A DNA stretch of 64,000 nucleotides from Psychrobacter urativorans (GTDB lineage: Bacteria > Pseudomonadota > Gammaproteobacteria > Pseudomonadales > Moraxellaceae). A model generated the notes under the pieces. It ran no database searches. It had not been told where the DNA came from and saw only the letters and a list, made by a program, of their open reading frames with translations. Within the stretch, counting starts at the first letter, position 1, and every line of letters starts with the position of its first letter. A program made the translations under genes and the position numbers. The stretch spans positions 480,688 to 544,687 of the forward strand of contig NZ_CAJHBR010000001.1 of assembly GCF_904846695.1 (NCBI RefSeq), given 5' to 3'. Below, one piece after another: positions 63,874 through 64,000 of the stretch.

Positions 63874-64000
63874 AGACCTCTTGCAAAAGTAGCAGAGAAT
63901 TTTATAATAACTCATACAATCACAATTGGTTAGGACCATGCCAAACATAGACAAGCTACTTAAACAAAGTGATGCTGGTTTTAAACGTTACACAGGCATT
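63874..64000 (+). mobile_element. Left end of an IS5-like insertion sequence, cut by window edge
   Basis: AGACCTCTTGCAAAAGT at 63874 has the look of a terminal inverted repeat of IS5/IS1031-type elements, and a transposase-like reading frame begins 64 bases inside. The right end is outside the window, so size and target duplication cannot be seen. Confidence 0.65.
63938..64000 (+). CDS. Transposase N-terminus, 3'-partial
   Basis: Only 21 codons are in the window: MPNIDKLLKQSDAGFKRYTG and one more. The start ...DAGFKRYTGI resembles the N-terminal helix-turn-helix entry of IS5-family transposases (FKRLTGV in many). TAGGA lies a few bases before the ATG. The catalytic DDE part is outside the window. 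Confidence 0.6.
   Translation, partial: MPNIDKLLKQSDAGFKRYTGI

Overview
This 64 kb window is chromosomal DNA from a low-GC gammaproteobacterium of the family Moraxellaceae, most likely Psychrobacter. The assignment is an inference from gene content and style: AT-rich spacers, a Thr-Tyr-Gly-Thr tRNA array in front of tuf, ftsK divergent from trxB-aat, map and glnD near dapC, an ABZJ_00895-like membrane protein, a secreted lipase and a YqiJ/flotillin pair. Most of the window is ordinary core genome, with small accessory segments.

Layout. 1-4.3 kb: a secreted DUF3298 protein cut by the window edge, an FHA-domain membrane protein with an 18-bp minisatellite, and trpE. 4.5-6.9 kb: four tRNA genes and tuf, with a terminator-like hairpin between them. 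7.0-8.5 kb: an AT-rich gene of unknown function inside a small inverted repeat, a RimI-like acetyltransferase and a MerR-type regulator. 8.6-14.4 kb: aat, trxB and ftsK, followed by a decayed gene remnant. 14.9-31.3 kb: oligoendopeptidase F, an MBL-fold hydrolase, an amidase, a YgiD-type dioxygenase, rlmH, small envelope proteins, a long PBP4 (dacB), a DEDDh exonuclease next to a CBS/DUF294 nucleotidyltransferase-like protein, dapC and a membrane protein. 31.4-35.3 kb: glnD and map. 35.7-39.2 kb: a secreted lipase, a META-domain lipoprotein and a PD40 beta-propeller lipoprotein.

39.5-49.1 kb holds a colinear module: YqiJ-like membrane protein, YqiK-type flotillin, and a 2106-residue AAA ATPase with a DUF3686-type N-terminus. 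It looks like a membrane-associated ATPase system with no assigned biochemical function. Two tandem DUF2256 zinc-ribbon proteins follow.

The most interesting segment is 50.0-55.7 kb. An AT-rich two-gene cassette encodes a seven-helix membrane protein and a 1244-residue protein that reads as Mrr-like nuclease, TPR solenoid, GreA/B C-terminal-like domain and PIN RNase domain. The cassette lies between two diverged copies, in inverted orientation, of a structured repeat of about 160 bp. I read it as a candidate anti-phage or conflict system carried as a discrete insertion.

55.7-64 kb: metH, two tandem fasciclin lipoproteins, an AGCS alanine/sodium symporter and the left end of an IS5-like insertion sequence cut by the window edge. 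Many spacers carry short tandem repeats of 8-24 bp, a pattern suggesting frequent slippage or local duplication. All assignments are from reading the sequence; no database search was run.
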